Assembly: GCF_943734655.1 (NCBI RefSeq)
Contig: NC_071355.1
Span: 224,692,527-224,756,526 of the forward strand
Source of the DNA: Sabethes cyaneus
Lineage: Eukaryota; Arthropoda; Insecta; Diptera; Culicidae
Direction: 5' to 3'
DNA: 64,000 bases
Shown: positions 46,241-56,754 of the stretch, one piece after another
Layout: the number at the start of each line of letters is the position of its first letter
Numbering within the stretch: the stretch's first letter is position 1
Notes under the pieces: generated by a model
What the model was told of the DNA's origin: nothing
The model's input: the letters and a program-made list of their open reading frames with translations, nothing else
Databases searched by the model: none
Translations under genes and position numbers: made by a program

Positions 46241-46701
46241 TACACCCCTATTCGGTATTTCAAACGAATTGGTTTTCCGAACGAAAGTAGATGGTATTCT
46301 TCATTCCGCCAGCAAAATCGAATGGGCAAACCTACTCGTTCGAAACAAGTTGAATAAAGATCTGTTCGAAATGCAGAATATGGGTGTTAATCGTCACAAA
46401 GAATCTTCGATCCATTGGAACGAGGAGACTATCGCTTTTTTTTACTAAAAGAAGATTGAGTACTCTTCCACAGTTGAGTACCACAGTTAACAAAAGGTGT
46501 ATTTAACTGTCGTCTTTGGTTGGGAAGCAAGGTGATCACGAAAAAAATGTATGCAGATATTTGACGTTGAAACTATACGTTAATTAATACTAATTAGTGA
46601 TTGCAAAAGAAGGTAAAAGTAAGAAATCACATAATTGATACATCTATTATGAGTCGATCGGTAACTAAACCATGAAAATCCATTCATGATTGGCAGAGCT
46701 A
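46241..46701. other. Intronic sequence, nothing recognised
   Basis: Short ORFs only. The TA at 46700-46701 is the target site of the mariner element to the right. Confidence 0.4.
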
Positions 46702-46833
46702 AGGCTTGTTCGCGACAAAATCTGGACACCTTAATTTTGCAATAAAATAAATTTGCTAGAAGTTTAATCCATGAAACAATTTTATATCATTTATGTGTGT
46801 ATCGTTAATAATTATCAAACAAATTACCATTAC

Positions 46834-48662
46834 TTATATGGTCTGCATGAAAAATTGGCGAACTTTGGAGTTTACCCTTGCCATGAGGGTCAGTGCAGAC
46901 TTGTTGGCAACCAATTCAGCTGCGTTTGTTGAAGATTTTCGAAATTTATCTATAATTGTTGCTTGTTGTTTGTGCTGGGACAGCTCTCTCTTCACCAAAG
47001 CCCAATACTGCTCGCTGGGGCGTAACTCTGGACAGTTAGGTGGATTCGCCTCCTTCGGTACAATATGGACTCCATTAGCATCATACCATTCCAAAATATC
47101 TTTGGCGTAGCGACAAGATGCCAAACCAGGCCAAAACAGCGAGGGTACTTCATGTAGGAACGGTAACAATCGTTTCTGCAGGAATTCTTCACGTTATATT
47201 TCCTTGTTAACCGTTCCCGTAGTGATGTAACTTTTGCTTACTCGACCATAGCTGCATATGGCCTGCCATACTAAATATTTTTTGGGGAACTTGGCTTTCT
47301 TCTTTGTCCTAAAATGCTCTGCAACGCCATTCCGTTTCATGGCAGTGTAAAAAGACATACCAGGAAGCTGTTTAAAGTCTTCTAGGACATACGTTTCATC
47401 GTCCATTATAACGCATGGAAACTTCGTTAAATATTCGCGATAAAGCTTACGAGCGCGTGTTTCGGCCGTCGTATTTTGCTTATCATTACGGTTTGGCACA
47501 GTCCCCACCAGGCTTGTTATTTCCTCACTCATTGTGCAAAAAGTGCAACTTTTTTTGTTCCACACAATGAGCAGAACTGCTTTCAGAAATGAGAAATAAA
47601 TCCACACAATGAGAAACAGACTAAACACAATGAGAAAAACTGACGTGCAGAAAAATTTCTTAATGCGCTCTTTAAATGAGCAACTTTCGGTTTTGCTCCC
47701 GGTCCTCTCGGTAGCTACAGCAGTAAATCTGGAAACAAAACAACCGGTGCGCGTACAGCAGCTATAGACTCAGAGGCGTCAAGACAATCAAAAGTCGTTA
47801 TATTTTGAATCTTAGCGGAGAATTGCCTTTGTTTATAATGGGACTTTCCTGTTGGTACGCGACAAGAAGCATATGTATGGAAATTCAAATGTTGCCATAT
47901 CTAAATAACATTTTTCGCACTGTTGCCGTAGTGACATGCCTAACCATATGATGCAGTTGCGTTCACGGGCAGCCAAACTCAACTGAATATACTAAATGTA
48001 AGAATCATGATTCAACTGCATTAATGGATTAATATTTTTCTGATGGCAATGACCGCTACTGACAATCGTCGTTTTTTCTCAACGCACTACCCATGTTAAA
48101 ACTACCCGTAGTTGTCATACGTCAGCGCATCGCATCAACTTATTCAAAGTGTATTAACATTCTCCTCAATGAGTAGCACAGTGTGCGGTTGCTCATACAA
48201 CTGCGTTCAGCAAGAAAGAGCACAGTTAAAATGAAACGGAGCAGAATAAATTGCGTTGAAGACTGAGCACAGTTTGAATTTTTCTCTTCTCTTTTTTTCT
48301 TCTGAGGAGATGCCATCCCTGGTCCCCACCTTGAAAGACTTCATGCCTTGTCGTTGCTTAGAAGTCCGCACGATTGTTGGCGACATTTTTATTTTATGAG
48401 CTATGGTACGTACAGAAAGATCTGGTCTTCTCCGTAATATTTGTTTTACCTTCGCATCCTTGTGGTGGTTCCTCAGATCCGTTTTTGTTCCACTTCCCTT
48501 GTTCCTAGCTGTTGTCACGCGAGTATCGAACGATTTTAAAACACTGTGAACAGTGCTTGGAGGAAATCCAAGCTTTTTGGCAAGTTTTCTCAACGAGAGA
48601 TCCGGATTTTCATTCCGACCGCACACAATTGCTTTTCGCACCTGCTCTTCTTCCGACGCCAT
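46834..48662 (-). pseudogene. ITmD37E mariner transposase, interrupted and mutated
   Basis: Read on the minus strand. N-terminal part (48662-48290): MASEEEQVRKAI, SLRKLAKKLGFPPSTVHSVL, RRPDLSVRTIAHKIKMS, two helix-turn-helix units for TIR binding. Catalytic part (47520-46834): FPCVIMDDETYVLEDFKQL with the first Asp, YLVWQAICSYG, then after a frameshift near 47170 PFLHEVPSLFWPGLASCRYA and VPKEANPPNCPELRPSEQYW. From the position of the second Asp to the final Glu there are 37 residues, the DD37E spacing. The second catalytic Asp is Gly here (FWPG instead of FWPD), so catalysis would fail independently of the insertion and frameshift. Sense is the same as CadN. Confidence 0.9.
47525..48235. mobile_element. 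Sequence inserted into the mariner transposase
   Basis: Transposase similarity ends near 47510 (PNRND) and resumes near 48290, so the sequence between is foreign or strongly diverged. It contains a cacaatgaga motif three times (47562-47631) and no recognised ORF. I could not find terminal repeats, so the borders are approximate. Confidence 0.5.
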
Positions 48663-49028
48663 TTTACGCTGAGCGCTTGTAATATAAACAAGTGTTATAT
48701 TTTCAGAAAGAACAGACATACGTCTGCCACTCTGCAAAATATTTTACTCATTATTAAGGTGAAATTAGTCGTCATCGATTCTGCCAATTTCAAAAGCAGT
48801 TTTTTGTTTGAAACAAAAATTCTGTTCTTGAAAATATATTCGCTGTGTTCAGATTGGCAAGAAAAATGCAGTAGTTATATTTTTTAAACTGAATCCCGCT
48901 TTTGGACCCAAAAACTGCTACCGAAATTGATCTCTCCGACGAAAAGTTAATGACTGCTAATTTACCGTTAATGTATTTCCGAAGCTGTGTGTGTTTAGGG
49001 GTGTTCAGATTTTGTCGCGAACAAGCCT

Positions 49029-49512
49029 TATTCGCGTTCAAAATTTTTCATATTTCCGTGACGTTTGCATTTTTTGATTTTTTGGAATGATACCCTATCC
49101 CAAACCTTGCCGTAACACGCATTTTCACTCAAAATAGTGTCTTGCAACTCTTCTTTAAGAGAAGAATCATAAAACCATTAACACTTGTGTTAGTCTTATT
49201 GTACGTTTAATTGACTTTGGGAAGTAACTAAAACAGATATCGTTAAAAATCCCAAGTTTTAAAATGACCTTTGGAAATATTCTCGAGAACCTTTTTTAGT
49301 GTGATCTCGCTAGCCTTATAAGAGTTTTATGACCGTTTTAGTGCAGTTTTGTAGAATTGAAAGTTTTAAGAAGTAAGTGCTGAAAACCTCATCAAGTGCT
49401 CCTTGAACTTGTGCACTTGTTACTTGAGTTGTAGTAATGAAGTCTTTCGCTTTGTATATAATTGTATATAAAACTTTGTATATAACCGAGAATGGTCTGC
49501 TAGACCGTCTGT
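49029..49512. other. AT-rich intronic sequence, nothing recognised
   Basis: No domains or repeats recognised. Confidence 0.4.
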
Positions 49513-49653
49513 CAAGGGGTTTCCAGTAAGGCGTATAAGTGCGTAGTAATCACAGATTACTTTTGTACAAAATTACTTTTGTACTTTTGTAAAGTAATCA
49601 AAAGTAACTTTTTTCAAGGGTGCGTAGTAATCATTGCTACTGGAAACCCCTTG
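49513..49653. mobile_element. Small MITE-like inverted repeat, 141 bp
   Basis: caaggggtttccagta at 49513-49528 is the exact reverse complement of 49638-49653. The motif gtgcgtagtaatca is directly repeated inside (49542 and 49620). The 8-bp flanks (ccgtctgt and cagtctgc) match at six positions, weakly suggesting hAT. Confidence 0.6.
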
Positions 49654-52600
49654 CAGTCTGCATATGTTTCGTTTTTGGAACAGTAGGATCCTGTTTGGCA
49701 CCAACGTTTTGAAGATATCACTTGGAGGTCGACTGATATCGGCACACTGACAGCAGCTGAAATTGTCCGACCAACGATTAATCCTCTCAGATCGAGCACC
49801 TTGAACCAGGATGTTTGAAATGAAAAAGAGGGTAGGATTCAGCAAACGAATTATCGACAAGATAATTTTCGTACAGGGTATTTTCCAAATGAAAAAAGAG
49901 TGTATAAACTCCAAAAATTGACAAAGTTACAGCTGTTTTATCGCGCGGAACGATTACACAGCGAATAAAAACTTAAACGTAATTTTTCTCGAAACCAGGT
50001 TTTGAAAGCCGGTACCATAAATATCTCAAGAACGGCATAAGCAATTCACTTGATTCTTTTTTTGTTTGAAAGCTAATAAAATTAACTAGTGTTTGACCCA
50101 TCCTTTTATGGATATTGCAATTTTTGTATTTTTTAGAAAAGTTTAAAGTCAATTTTTCGACTAAAAAACCAACTTTTATGTTTGAATGTCTGTCATTTTG
50201 TTATGCGTTTGAATTTTAACAAAAGGATGGGTCAAACACGAGATAATTGAATATATTTTCATGTCGTTTTGAAATGTTTCCAAATCCGCGGTACCGCATT
50301 TGATGTTTTTTTTTTGAATGATCATCTTCAAGGGGCCGTAGGGGAAATGAGGAGTTTTCTATATGAAATCAAAATTGTTAATATTAGTCTAAAATACAAA
50401 TCTAAAAATTATCAGTTTTTTTATAGTTTGCTACTGAAGTTTGATTTTCAAATCTAATTAGCTAATTTGAAACGAATGCAAGCTACATCAATCTTAGCAC
50501 ACATGTGCCGACGATATCATTCCGTAATGGTGGAAATTTGTAGACGAAGATGTACACTTTTCGTTGGAACTTATCTTCGCCAATCGACCTCTTAGTTCAT
50601 CTTAGTTCCACGAAGACGAACTTGCGCTCGCCAACGAAATTTTCCGCTGTGATTAATAGTTTCATTTCATAATTAAAACAGCTGACTAAGGTTTCCCGGT
50701 GCAGGCATCATAAATTCCGTTTCTTCCGGGCCGCCGGCCCAGTCCAAATCGGGTCAGGCTGCTTACGCAGTAGGTGAATTATTATTCACTGCGGACTTTC
50801 CGTAGAAGTATGTACCTAATCCAATTGCTCTCCATTAACATTATGCTTAGAAGCAAGTTTTACTTCAAGGAAACCCCGCAGCGATAATGCATCGTTGACC
50901 CGACAGGTGGATTGTAAAATACATCTAAATGGTCCGATGTGTTCTCGGCATGCATGGTTGGACGCACTCTCGTCGTAGGCTAGAGGCAGGAGGCCGGAGT
51001 AATAGCTAAAAGTTAGTTGCATAGAGGTACATGCGTCATGGGTTGTACCGAACGAGTTCGTCGATAAAACTTGATTTTGTGCCAATCCTAGGCACTTCGG
51101 TGCCAACGAAAATTAGCTCCTGCCAGCTAGGATTCGATATCTGTTCTATAAAACGTAGGATCGTAAAGTAAAAGTATTTCGTCGACAAGACCAATTTATG
51201 ACCAGCCATTATTGAGATACTGATGTAGCTAGTTTTGTTGCAACTTACCTATCAGGATTATTTATTGCTGATGATGAAATTGGCACAGAACGAGACTTTG
51301 TACATAAAGAAAAGAATCCATTTACAATGTTATTGTCGGAATTATTCACAATTACTGGTGCATTAGTGCGAATTGCTGCACTCGTCCCACAAGGGACGAA
51401 ACTTGAACGAAACTTTTCGAAGAAAACTTTATAGTCGAGGAAATCCCGTCGGCACGATGCCTGTTGGGTGGCTGCTGTAAAACAATTGAACTAATGCTGA
51501 AACTTCAGCTCATCCACAACCACTCGAACGCCCACTAGTGACTCCCCCAGGGTTTGAATTTGCGAAAATAAATAGAAAAGAGAAATCAACCAGAGCAAGT
51601 GAATTCTAGCCTGATTGTTAACTTGTTATCACCCAAAGGCAAACAATCTACAACAGGATGGAGTACAGCATCAGGCTGCATTGACGTTCGCATTCGTTAC
51701 AGTTTGCTGCAGTCCGTACTATGTATACGGACAACCGTTTACGAGAAAATGTGTCTTGTAGATATTGTAGCACAAAAAACTATTTTTAATTCAGCTAACG
51801 GTATGAACTGGTCTTTCCAAAGAGCAATATTTTATTTAAATACCTTACAAGCTAAACGTATACGAAAAGCAGAGAAACAACAAGCAATTCATAATAAAAT
51901 TTTTCAACAACCATCCTGCTCTTCCAACCGATTGAAATGGCAACCGATTTGAAATTTCCTCTTCCTAAAAAATCTCATCACGCCAGCCAGCACTCAGCTT
52001 CCGGTTAACGTGCAGCACTTTGCTACAGTACTGACGATGATGGTGGCAGCATCACAGTAGGTATATTGTTCAGAAGGAAATTAGAGCCGTGAAAGTAGCC
52101 GTTTATAAAATACTGAACTTTGCGGGAGTATCGTGCTCCTCCCCCTGAACCACTGGAGCTTGGAATGTTTCTCTTCAAACTACTGCGAACAATTTAGACG
52201 AACTCTATTTTACTTCAGCAATAATTCAAGCTATTGCATGCGGTGCCTGGAGCTTTAGTGCCAATCGCAGCAATTTCTTACCATATCCTAACTTCACTAC
52301 ATGTTATATATGTGCAACCAGCAGGCAGGCAGGCAGGCAATGTATAGGCAAGTATGTCGGCTTGCCTGCTTGCATGCATACATACAAAACTGCACCGCAA
52401 AACGCTGCTATTGTGCAGTTTAGTGGTTTCTGCACCGTCGGAAGCCATTTTCCTCGGATTGCCTTTGCATCATTATCCCGGTGACCAGCAGCAGCTCCAT
52501 CCAGCTACTGTAGTAGTTGGCCGGGGGGGTCGAACGGATTCGCTTCGAAAGGCGGCAGGCAGAGAATCTCACCGTCTGGTGGCTCTAGGCTGCAATGACG

Positions 52601-54040
52601 ACGGCGAAAAAGTGCAACCCAGTAGAACCGCAAATACTGCTCCTGCTCCGATAGTAGCGGAGAGCTTAATAAATATCTGCGATAGACAGAAGGTACCGGC
52701 CGGTGCCGCGCTGTGCTGCTCGGATTGAATTGGATTGGACTGCGGAGGCCAAAGGCAGAAAGTCGAAAATATTAAACCGCATTCTTCCCACACGATTGGA
52801 AGTGAAAGAATTGGCTGTTTCGGGCGAATATTGATTCTTTTTTTAATTTAAACCAATAGCTTCGGCTTAAAAGATAGATTACAAGATAAACGCCTACGAA
52901 GCACTGACTGTGCTGGCGTTATTTTCCATTAGCGAAATTAAACCTTTATCAAGGATAATTGAAAATAACGCCCGATGTGCGTTGTGATTTATTATGAGTA
53001 GGTACGCATTAACTAGGTTCGTTTTCCGTACAGGGTTCTACTTTAAAATATAATTGTCAGTAACTGATGACTTTAAACTTGATAGAAAGCTTAAACACAA
53101 TAAAATGTGAAGTAACAACATAAAAGCATTGAAAAATAATATTTTTGTGTATGCAAGTGGTAAACTAACAGCACAAATTGTTTGGCAAAACAAATCAATA
53201 GAATATACAAATTTGAATAAATTAAATTAAAGAATTGTAACAGCACATTACGACCCATGTTGACGTAACAGTGCAAGCCAGGACATAATAATATTGAAAA
53301 TAATGATTCGTGAAACAATACACTTCATCGGGCAACCGCAACGGAACTGAAACCTGCCACATAACGAAACGACAAAGTTATGAACGCAGAATATCGCCGC
53401 AAGTTGCATGCTAACATTGACCGATAGGAACGAGTTCCTACCTCAGTCACAGGAAAAACAGTAGAAGTGGTGGACACTTAGCTTCTGGTTTACTGTTAAG
53501 TTATTGACTACAGAAGTCGGACTCTTTGGTAAAGTGTATTAACACAGAAAGCTTGTAAAACATTTTCAACGGCAGGCCTGGTGGCCTTGATGAGAACTAC
53601 CACACATTCGGTGACACGGTGAGGCGTGACATGCGACCGGCGAACATGATTCTGCCTAAAGCTTCCGGCCACGTTGTTGGTTGCCGCAGTAGAGTCGAAG
53701 AAATTATTTGATATAAGTTCAAAATCATTATTTTTTTGTGTGGAGGTTGTCCCTCAGGAATTGTTTATTAAAAGTTGAGAGCAATCAAACTTTCTGCGAA
53801 ACACATAACCCTTAGGCACCGGTAAAAAGAAAATTGAAAACGCAGTAAAACAGAAACGATTTCGGGTTGGCACCTCTCTCTGGAAGTAGATATGTATACA
53901 GCCAATAAGAAAAGAGAATGAATCCTCTAAGCAGTTGAAATTGATATCCAAGAATTTAACCTATCGTTTGACAACAACAACAACAACAACAACTGGAAAA
54001 TTATGGATTCAAACAGGGCTAGTGTAGCAATCCTACTGAC
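49654..54040. other. Long intronic stretch, few features
   Basis: An inverted pair gtgtttgacccatcctttt (50091) and aaaaggatgggtcaaacac (50220) with AT-rich interior may mark a small element. Short microsatellites: (aggc)n at 52321-52339 and (aac)n at 53973-53993. 51900-52760 is GC-richer without a recognised frame. ORFs at 50816-51106, 51599-51952 and 52354-52793 have no recognisable domain. Confidence 0.45.
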
Positions 54041-54044
54041 TCTA

Positions 54045-54130
54045 TCTAGCAGCACCGCCCAGCCCAGATTCGAACATACGACGACTGGCTTGTTAGGCCA
54101 GTACCGTACCTCGAAGCCAACTGGGTGGAC
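54045..54130 (-). mobile_element. tRNA-derived SINE head
   Basis: Minus strand: gttggcttcgaggtacgg (A-box region), an anticodon-like arm with stem ctggc / gccag and seven-base loop ctaacaa, and a B-box tgttcgaatctggg. The acceptor ends do not pair as in a real tRNA. Downstream repeat-type sequence follows on the other side (54140-54180). Confidence 0.6.
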
Positions 54131-54199
54131 GATGAATCTCACAAGTGATAGGCGAAATGCGTATCTCTAAGAATAATATAATAATAAGTTTCTTCTACT

Positions 54200-55530
54200 T
54201 TGTTCATTTTCGGATTCTACCAAGTCGCTCAATAAAGCAACAGAAAGGGAGCGAATGACACTTTTTTCTTTCTCCTTCTCTAACCATATCACTGAGCAGA
54301 ACCGATAGCATAGGAACACTGCCCGTACTTGAAATCCCTTTCACATAGATTTCCACTTCTTTGATACTCCCCCTGCCCTTAATCTCACCACTGGAGTGAG
54401 CAAAACTTACAACACAGCAACACTACCGATACCCACCACCGCCAATTTCCATTCAGTAAAGTAAAGACAGCCGCTTGGTGCCTTAACTACTTCGTTGAGG
54501 AGGCGCGAAACCAATTCTTGTGCTCGAAAGCTCAATATGGCAAATACATACTTTTTCGGTTCCTCCCTTAACTACGTCACTAAGCAAATCTGATAGCACA
54601 GGATCACTCACTCGTGCCTGCTTATGTAATTTCCACTTTTTCCACCAGAAAGAAATATATGAAAAAAAGGCTTCGTTTCTCTTCCATTTTCAAAATAATT
54701 TTTAGAGAGCAAATAGATACATAATCGTCTACATGACAAAAGAAGGAACTGACTGGGAGGGACTTAACAGGGGCGGGAGGTAACAAGGAACATGAGTATG
54801 AATGTATGTTCCACTATAAATCCAGAACACTTGGGCGGTTCTTCATCAAACTTGGCGCATATGTTTTTTGATATAAAAGAATCAGTGCAGGGGGGTTGAC
54901 AAAAGTGGGAAGCGGTATTTTACAAGAATGGAGGAAGTTTCAAATTCGTTTCTCTTGCATTTGGTACGACAGCAGTTGTACAACTGGCTAGACGACCAGG
55001 GAGATTTCTGAAAGGGGGAATAGGGTGGCCCTTGCAAATGGAGAGGTTCAAAAACGTAAAAAAGGCTTTGTTTCAGTTTATAGGGATTACCGAAAAGAAC
55101 ACAAATTTACAAGTGGCTGGGAGACAACAGGAAAGGGAGCTGATAAAGGGTAGACATATTCACATGAACAACAAGGGTTTTATTTTTTGCATTATGAGAA
55201 TGTTCGTTACAATAACAGTTAACAGATGACAAGTGATAAGTGGAGTTCTGACTGGAGTGAGCTTGAGTAATGCTAGACTAATATGTATGCTTGGTAGGCT
55301 TTGTTAATGATATTTATCTTTCGGGGTTTGAATGTACATGCAACTTAAACTTATTGATATTTTCTTTTTATTAATAAGCTGTCGTACAGTAATCACATGT
55401 GTAGCATGTTAACAGCGATACGTTGATAACTTTGATTGCCTGTTTTCGATGACTCTCTGATCTTAATATCAAATTTACACTTAAATTCACTTGAATAACT
55501 TAGCCAACACTTATAGATTTCTGATTTTTT
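54200..55530. repeat. Diverged repeat-rich region at the 5' side of the LINE
   Basis: Two related pieces (54280-54360 and 54565-54650: taaccatatcactgagcaga against taactacgtcactaagcaaa, then gatagca-agga and tttccact) and several similar G-rich pieces (54750, 54890, 55010, 55115). Part of this may be the 5' UTR of the retrotransposon; the boundary is not visible. Confidence 0.5.
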
Positions 55531-55653
55531 TACCCATTTTACCTTATTGAATTGGTGTGTGTAATATTGTTTTTCATTCTTGCAGCCGATTGCTTGTATT
55601 TGCGTTTGGAATTTAATCTTAGCTTTGTTATTACTGTTTCAAACTTTTTCTCA

Positions 55654-56703
55654 ATGGAAAGTGAAGATAGCATTTGTGTTGAGTGCAAGGCCGTAGAGAG
55701 AGACGCCAGCAAATTAATAACGTGCAATTACTGTTTTGGCGAGGCGCACTACAAATGCCGTAATCTCGTGGGCCAAGCAGCTCGGCGAATAAAGGGTCGG
55801 ATGTATTTTTGTTCGCATAACTGTTCCAGCATTTACCAACGCATAACAGAGATGCAAAATCAAAAATCTTCGATAGTTGAAACTCTGGCTGCTGAACTTA
55901 AGGGAGCAGTATCTGCGGCTGTCTCCCAAGAAATGAATGTCGTTAGGTGCGAGGTACAACAGGTTACTGCAGCTATAGAGAAGTCACAGCAGTTTCTTTC
56001 CGATAAATTTGATGCCATAGTGACAGATTTTCAAGAATTGAAGCGAGAAAATGAAAACTTGAAATTGGAAATTGATAAGCTGAAACACACGCAACATGCT
56101 ACGTCCAAAATTGTGTATAGACTAGAGCACAATGTAGATAGAAGCGCTCGTCAGGCAAATTTAAAAAATGTAATTGTTTTCGGGGTTCCATACCGTCCGG
56201 AAGAAAATACATTTGAAATCGCTCATAGGGTTATTGGTTGTTATGGGATAAATGTCGGCCCTGACGCAATTGTGTCGGCTGAGAGGTTCGGTGGGAAAAA
56301 TAAGTCAAATAATTCGTTGGTTCCGATTCGTGTCACTTTTAAAGACGATAACATTAAAGAACTTGTTTTTACTAAAAAGAAAGAAATTGGGAAACTTCTT
56401 TCTTCTTCAGTGAATGAAGGATTTATTGTAAATGGTCAACCGACCACTGTAATAATTCGAGACGAATTGACTCCGTTATCGTTAGAGCTGCTAAATGAAA
56501 TGCGAGAATACCAGGAAAAACTTAAAATTAAGTATGTTTGGTCGAGCAGAGGAGGTAACATTTTAGTCAAAAAATATGAGCACTCGAAGCCAGAAATGAT
56601 TAAAACAAGAGAAGATCTATATGAGCTAGTTAACCGTTATAGTAACAAATCACCGTATAAAGAAACTCCTTCTCCCAAAAGAAAGTGTAACAAAAACAAT
56701 TAA
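55654..56703 (+). CDS. Non-LTR retrotransposon ORF1 protein with PHD-type zinc finger
   Basis: A 349-residue protein if started at the ATG of 55654 (context tcaatgg), which precedes the zinc finger directly; an in-frame ATG at 55552 would add 34 hydrophobic residues and looks less likely. Residues 8-57 form a C4HC3 PHD-type finger (C8, C11, C24, C27, H32, C35, C53, C57). Residues about 60-150 are heptad-like and probably a coiled coil (ELKRENENLKLEIDKLK). Residues about 155-260 (NVIVFGVPYRPEEN, RVTFKDDNIKELVF) fit the RNA-binding, RRM-like part of LINE ORF1p, followed by a C-terminal domain ending in a basic tail (SPKRKCNKNN). Such proteins bind the element's RNA and chaperone it into ribonucleoprotein particles. 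51 bp separate it from ORF2. No interruption seen. Confidence 0.9.
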   Translation: MESEDSICVECKAVERDASKLITCNYCFGEAHYKCRNLVGQAARRIKGRMYFCSHNCSSIYQRITEMQNQKSSIVETLAAELKGAVSAAVSQEMNVVRCEVQQVTAAIEKSQQFLSDKFDAIVTDFQELKRENENLKLEIDKLKHTQHATSKIVYRLEHNVDRSARQANLKNVIVFGVPYRPEENTFEIAHRVIGCYGINVGPDAIVSAERFGGKNKSNNSLVPIRVTFKDDNIKELVFTKKKEIGKLLSSSVNEGFIVNGQPTTVIIRDELTPLSLELLNEMREYQEKLKIKYVWSSRGGNILVKKYEHSKPEMIKTREDLYELVNRYSNKSPYKETPSPKRKCNKNN

Positions 56704-56754
56704 CTTGAGTATCAAACTGTGTATTTTTTGTTGTCTATGAATTTATGAGTAAAT

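Larger units (their letters stand above)
46702..49028 (-). mobile_element. ITmD37E mariner element, complete ends
   Basis: Terminal inverted repeats of 29 bp (left aggcttgttcgcgacaaaat, continuing ctggacacc; right end its complement with one mismatch) are flanked by TA at 46700-46701 and 49029-49030. The transposase lies on the minus strand. At 2327 bp it is longer than typical family members (about 1.3-1.5 kb), and an approximately 700-bp foreign segment (about 47525-48235) explains this. Confidence 0.93.
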
